Below are positions 12,596-15,055 of a stretch of 15,055 bases of DNA, piece after piece. Source of the stretch: Sphingomonadaceae bacterium (GTDB lineage Bacteria; Pseudomonadota; Alphaproteobacteria; Sphingomonadales; Sphingomonadaceae); NCBI GenBank assembly GCA_023384025.1, contig JAHDXX010000056.1, forward strand, positions 1 through 15,055, read 5' to 3'. Position numbers and translations under genes: made by a program. The notes beneath the pieces are model-generated. The model saw only the letters and a list, made by a program, of their open reading frames with translations, searched no databases and was not told where the DNA came from. Numbering within the stretch: position 1 is the first letter of the stretch; each line of letters starts with the position of its first letter.

Positions 12596-15055
12596 CTAAA
12601 GCGCCCGCAGCGCCTGGGCTGGTTTGGCCCGCAACAGCGGGAGCGATCCGGCCAGCGCGAACACCAGCACGAAGGCGATCCCGCCGCCGAGCACGAGCAG
12701 GATCTCGCCCCAGTCGGGCAGCCAGTCGAACTCGAACAGCCGGGTGATCACCAGCCACGCGAGCCCGGTGCCGAGCAGCAGCGCCACGCCCGCCAGCATC
12801 AGCGCCAGCAGCGCATATTCGGCCAGCTGCATGGCGAGGATCTGCCCGCGGCTCGCGCCGAGCACGCGCAGCACCACGGTGTCGTAAGTCCGGGCGGCAC
12901 GGGCAGCGGCAATCGCCCCGATCAAAACGGCAAGCCCTGCCAGCACCGCCACGGAGGCAGCGGCGAAAGTCGCCACGCCGACCTGCCCGAGGATGGTCTG
13001 CGCCTGGCTCAGCACGTCACCCACCTCGATGACGGACGTGGATGGGAACTGCCGCACCAGCGCGCGCAGCAGCTCGGGGCCGGGTGTCGCGCCATCGCCC
13101 AGCTCGATTGTCGCGGTCAGGTTGTGCGGCGCGTCGCGCAGGGTGTTGGGGCTGAACACCAGCACGAAATTGAACCCCATGTTCTCCCAGTCGAGCCGCC
13201 GCAGGCTGGCGACTTTCGCGGTCCGCTCGACCCCGAGGATGCCGACGGTCAGGTAATCGCCGACTTCGAGGTCGATCGCGCGCGCGAACTCCTCGTCAAC
13301 CGAGACGAGCGGCTCGCCCTGGTACATCGGCCCCCACCACATGCCGCCGGTCAGGGTGCTGCCGGGCGGAAGCTCATCAGCATAGGACAGGCCGCGTTCG
13401 CCCCGCAGCGGCCAGGCGCCCTCGGGAATTTCCTCCAGTTCGGAGACGCGGATCATCGCGTCCTTCTTGCCATAGGCAAGGATCGCCCCGCGCAGGGTCG
13501 GGACCATGTTGATCGCCGCATCGGAATGCTGCTCGCGCACGAGTGCGGCGAATTCGGGCCCCCGGTCGCGCGGGATATCGAGCACGAAATAGTCCGGCGC
13601 CTCGCGCGGCACGCTGCGCTCGATATTGCCGTTGATGCTGCTCTGGATGCCCGCCAGCAGCACAAAGGCGCTCAGCCCGAACCCCAGCGCCGTCACCAGC
13701 GCCCCGGTCGAGCTGCCCGGGCGGTGGAGGTTGGCGAGCGCGTTGCGCAGCAGCGGATTGGACGGGCGGGGCAGGCTGGCTGCAAGGCGGCGCAAGCCCC
13801 AGCCGAGCAGGGCAAGCAGCCCCAGCACCACGGCCGCCCCGGCGAGGAAACCGCCCGCCAGCAGCGGGTAGTCCGACGTGACCAGCACCAGCAACACGAT
13901 CGCCGCCAGCCCGCCCAGCACCCACGGCAGCGCCGCCTTGTCGCGCGCCAGCGGGGCGACGCGGGCGCGCATCAGCGCCATCGCCGGGAAGCTGCGCGCG
14001 CGCACCAGCGGGGTCGCGGCGAACACCAGCGCCACCAGCAGGCCGAAACCCGCCGCCAGCAGCAGCGCGCCGGGCGCGAACACGAACCCGGTATCGACCG
14101 GCAGCAGCCCTTGTAGCGCCACGCTGAGCAGCGGGGTGACCAGCACGCCCGCGATCAGGCCTGCGACCGTTCCCGCCAGCGCCGCTGCGCCGATTTGCAG
14201 CGCGTAGATCCGGGCGATGTCGCCGCTGGTCGCGCCCAGCACCTTGAGCGTCGCGACACTGGTGCGGCGCGCCTCGAGATAGCTCGCCACCCCGCCGCCG
14301 ATGCCGATCCCGGCAATCACCAGCGCGGCGAGCCCGACCAGCGTCAGGAACTCGCCCATCCGCCCGACGAACCGGTCAGCCCCGGGCGAGGCGCGGTCGC
14401 GGGTGCGGTAGTCGAACCCGGCGTCGGGATAGCGTTCCTCCAGTTCTTCCTGCACTTGCACGGGATCGCGCTGCGGGTTGGCGAACGCGACGCGGTACTT
14501 GCTCTGGTACAGCGCGCCCGGCGCAGTCAGCCCGGCGCGCGCGGGCACATCTTTGGCCACGATCACCGTCGGGCCGAGCTGGAACCCTTCCGACAACCGG
14601 TCCGGTTCCTCGCCGATCACCCCGGCGGCAACGAGGTCGACCGTGCCGACGCGGAAACTGTCGCCCAGCTTGATCCCGAGCCGGTCGAGAGCACCCTGTG
14701 CGACCCAGGCCTCGCCGGAAGGCGGGGCACCGACTTCACGCCCGTCAGCCAGCGTGGCCGTGCCGTAGAGCGGCCAGCGCTCGTCGATGGCCTTCAGTTC
14801 GACCGGGGCGGCTTCCTCCCCCGCGCGGGCCATGGCCTGCATCCGGGTGCCGCCGGACACGGTGCCGTATTCCGCCAGCGCGGCTTTCTCGTCCCGGTTG
14901 AGGTCGCGTTGCCATACCTCGACCTCGAAATCGCCGCCGAGCAGTTCCTGCCCGCGGCTGGCAAGTTCGCGCTCGATCGCGCCGGTCAGCGTGCCGATGG
15001 CTGCGAGCGCGCCGGTGCCGAGGAACAGGCAGACCAGCAGCAGCCGCAGCCCCTT
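12596..15055 (-). CDS. ybbP: YbbP-like ABC transporter permease, FtsX/MacB type (5' end beyond the window)
   Basis: The frame stays open to the right edge, so 819 residues are visible and probably only some 10-25 N-terminal residues are missing. Internal GTG or ATG codons near 14800-14860 are not the start, because conserved sequence continues upstream. Visible order: first transmembrane helix (about residues 2-25), a periplasmic domain with DFEVEVWQRDL and VELKAID.RWPLYG, a first FtsX segment (about 233-360, with LKVLGATSGDIARIYALQ), more central helices, and a second periplasmic domain with SLRRLDWENMGFNFVLVFSP typical of YbbP proteins. A second FtsX segment follows (about 690-815, with LRVLGASRGQILAMQLAEY). 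Such permeases usually pair with a LolD/YbbA-like ATPase, often encoded just upstream; here that would lie past 15055. The exported substrate is unknown, possibly lipid or lipoprotein. Confidence 0.9.
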   Translation of the reverse strand, partial: KGLRLLLVCLFLGTGALAAIGTLTGAIERELASRGQELLGGDFEVEVWQRDLNRDEKAALAEYGTVSGGTRMQAMARAGEEAAPVELKAIDERWPLYGTATLADGREVGAPPSGEAWVAQGALDRLGIKLGDSFRVGTVDLVAAGVIGEEPDRLSEGFQLGPTVIVAKDVPARAGLTAPGALYQSKYRVAFANPQRDPVQVQEELEERYPDAGFDYRTRDRASPGADRFVGRMGEFLTLVGLAALVIAGIGIGGGVASYLEARRTSVATLKVLGATSGDIARIYALQIGAAALAGTVAGLIAGVLVTPLLSVALQGLLPVDTGFVFAPGALLLAAGFGLLVALVFAATPLVRARSFPAMALMRARVAPLARDKAALPWVLGGLAAIVLLVLVTSDYPLLAGGFLAGAAVVLGLLALLGWGLRRLAASLPRPSNPLLRNALANLHRPGSSTGALVTALGFGLSAFVLLAGIQSSINGNIERSVPREAPDYFVLDIPRDRGPEFAALVREQHSDAAINMVPTLRGAILAYGKKDAMIRVSELEEIPEGAWPLRGERGLSYADELPPGSTLTGGMWWGPMYQGEPLVSVDEEFARAIDLEVGDYLTVGILGVERTAKVASLRRLDWENMGFNFVLVFSPNTLRDAPHNLTATIELGDGATPGPELLRALVRQFPSTSVIEVGDVLSQAQTILGQVGVATFAAASVAVLAGLAVLIGAIAAARAARTYDTVVLRVLGASRGQILAMQLAEYALLALMLAGVALLLGTGLAWLVITRLFEFDWLPDWGEILLVLGGGIAFVLVFALAGSLPLLRAKPAQALRAL

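Noticed and set aside
12539..14116. Long rightward open frame opposite the ABC permease gene
   Set aside because: Its translation is a Gln/His/Arg/Ala-rich string without domains, typical of the antisense of a high-GC gene. The leftward frame encodes an unmistakable FtsX-type permease.
1..15055. CRISPR array, tRNA, rRNA or insertion sequence
   Set aside because: I noticed no regularly spaced repeats, cloverleaf-like genes, ribosomal RNA or transposase in the window. Only short dyads and paired intergenic repeats were found.

Overview
The window looks like chromosome from a high-G+C alphaproteobacterium, most likely a sphingomonad of the Erythrobacter/Porphyrobacter kind. The evidence is the strong preference for G/C-ending codons in the core genes, a large sphingomonad-style TonB-dependent receptor, the DUF4424 and DUF805 proteins, and intergenic copies of the CCTGAGC.TGTCGAAGG dyad, which I recall from such genomes. 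This placement is inference; no rRNA or other marker gene is present.

Layout, left to right. (1) Minus strand: the N-terminus of a PutP-like sodium/solute symporter runs off the left edge. It is followed by a gene-poor stretch with an inverted pair of intergenic repeats and a small gene of unknown function. (2) Plus strand, about 853-3944: a short orphaned gene start, then a compact three-gene operon. The genes are a Dcm/M.EcoRII-type cytosine-C5 methyltransferase with an N-terminal helix-turn-helix, a Vsr mismatch endonuclease, and an EcoRII-type restriction endonuclease. All three are joined by stop/start overlaps, and codon use is visibly less GC-biased than in the flanks, so the block looks horizontally acquired. 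(3) Minus strand: an exported DUF4424 protein lying just downstream of typA/bipA. (4) Plus strand: a translationally coupled pair of unknown genes (a four-helix membrane protein with a Cys-rich loop, then a secreted protein). A structured leader and an 878-residue TonB-dependent receptor follow, ending at a strong terminator. (5) Plus strand: a DUF805 membrane protein ending at a bidirectional terminator. (6) Minus strand: a YbbP-like FtsX/MacB-type ABC permease running off the right edge.

How the parts work together. The methyltransferase should modify CCWGG, the EcoRII-like enzyme should cut unmodified CCWGG, and Vsr should repair the T:G mismatches made when 5-methylcytosine deaminates at those sites. 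The HTH domain of the methyltransferase and a perfect 17-base dyad at its 5' end suggest that the system represses its own transcription.

The most notable observations are the complete HTH-methyltransferase/Vsr/EcoRII cassette and its candidate operator, the apparent insertion into an older gene, the uncharacterised membrane/secreted gene pair, and three codon-usage-discordant patches inside the TonB receptor. I did not find a wholly new class of defence system. The cassette is an unusual arrangement of recognisable parts.
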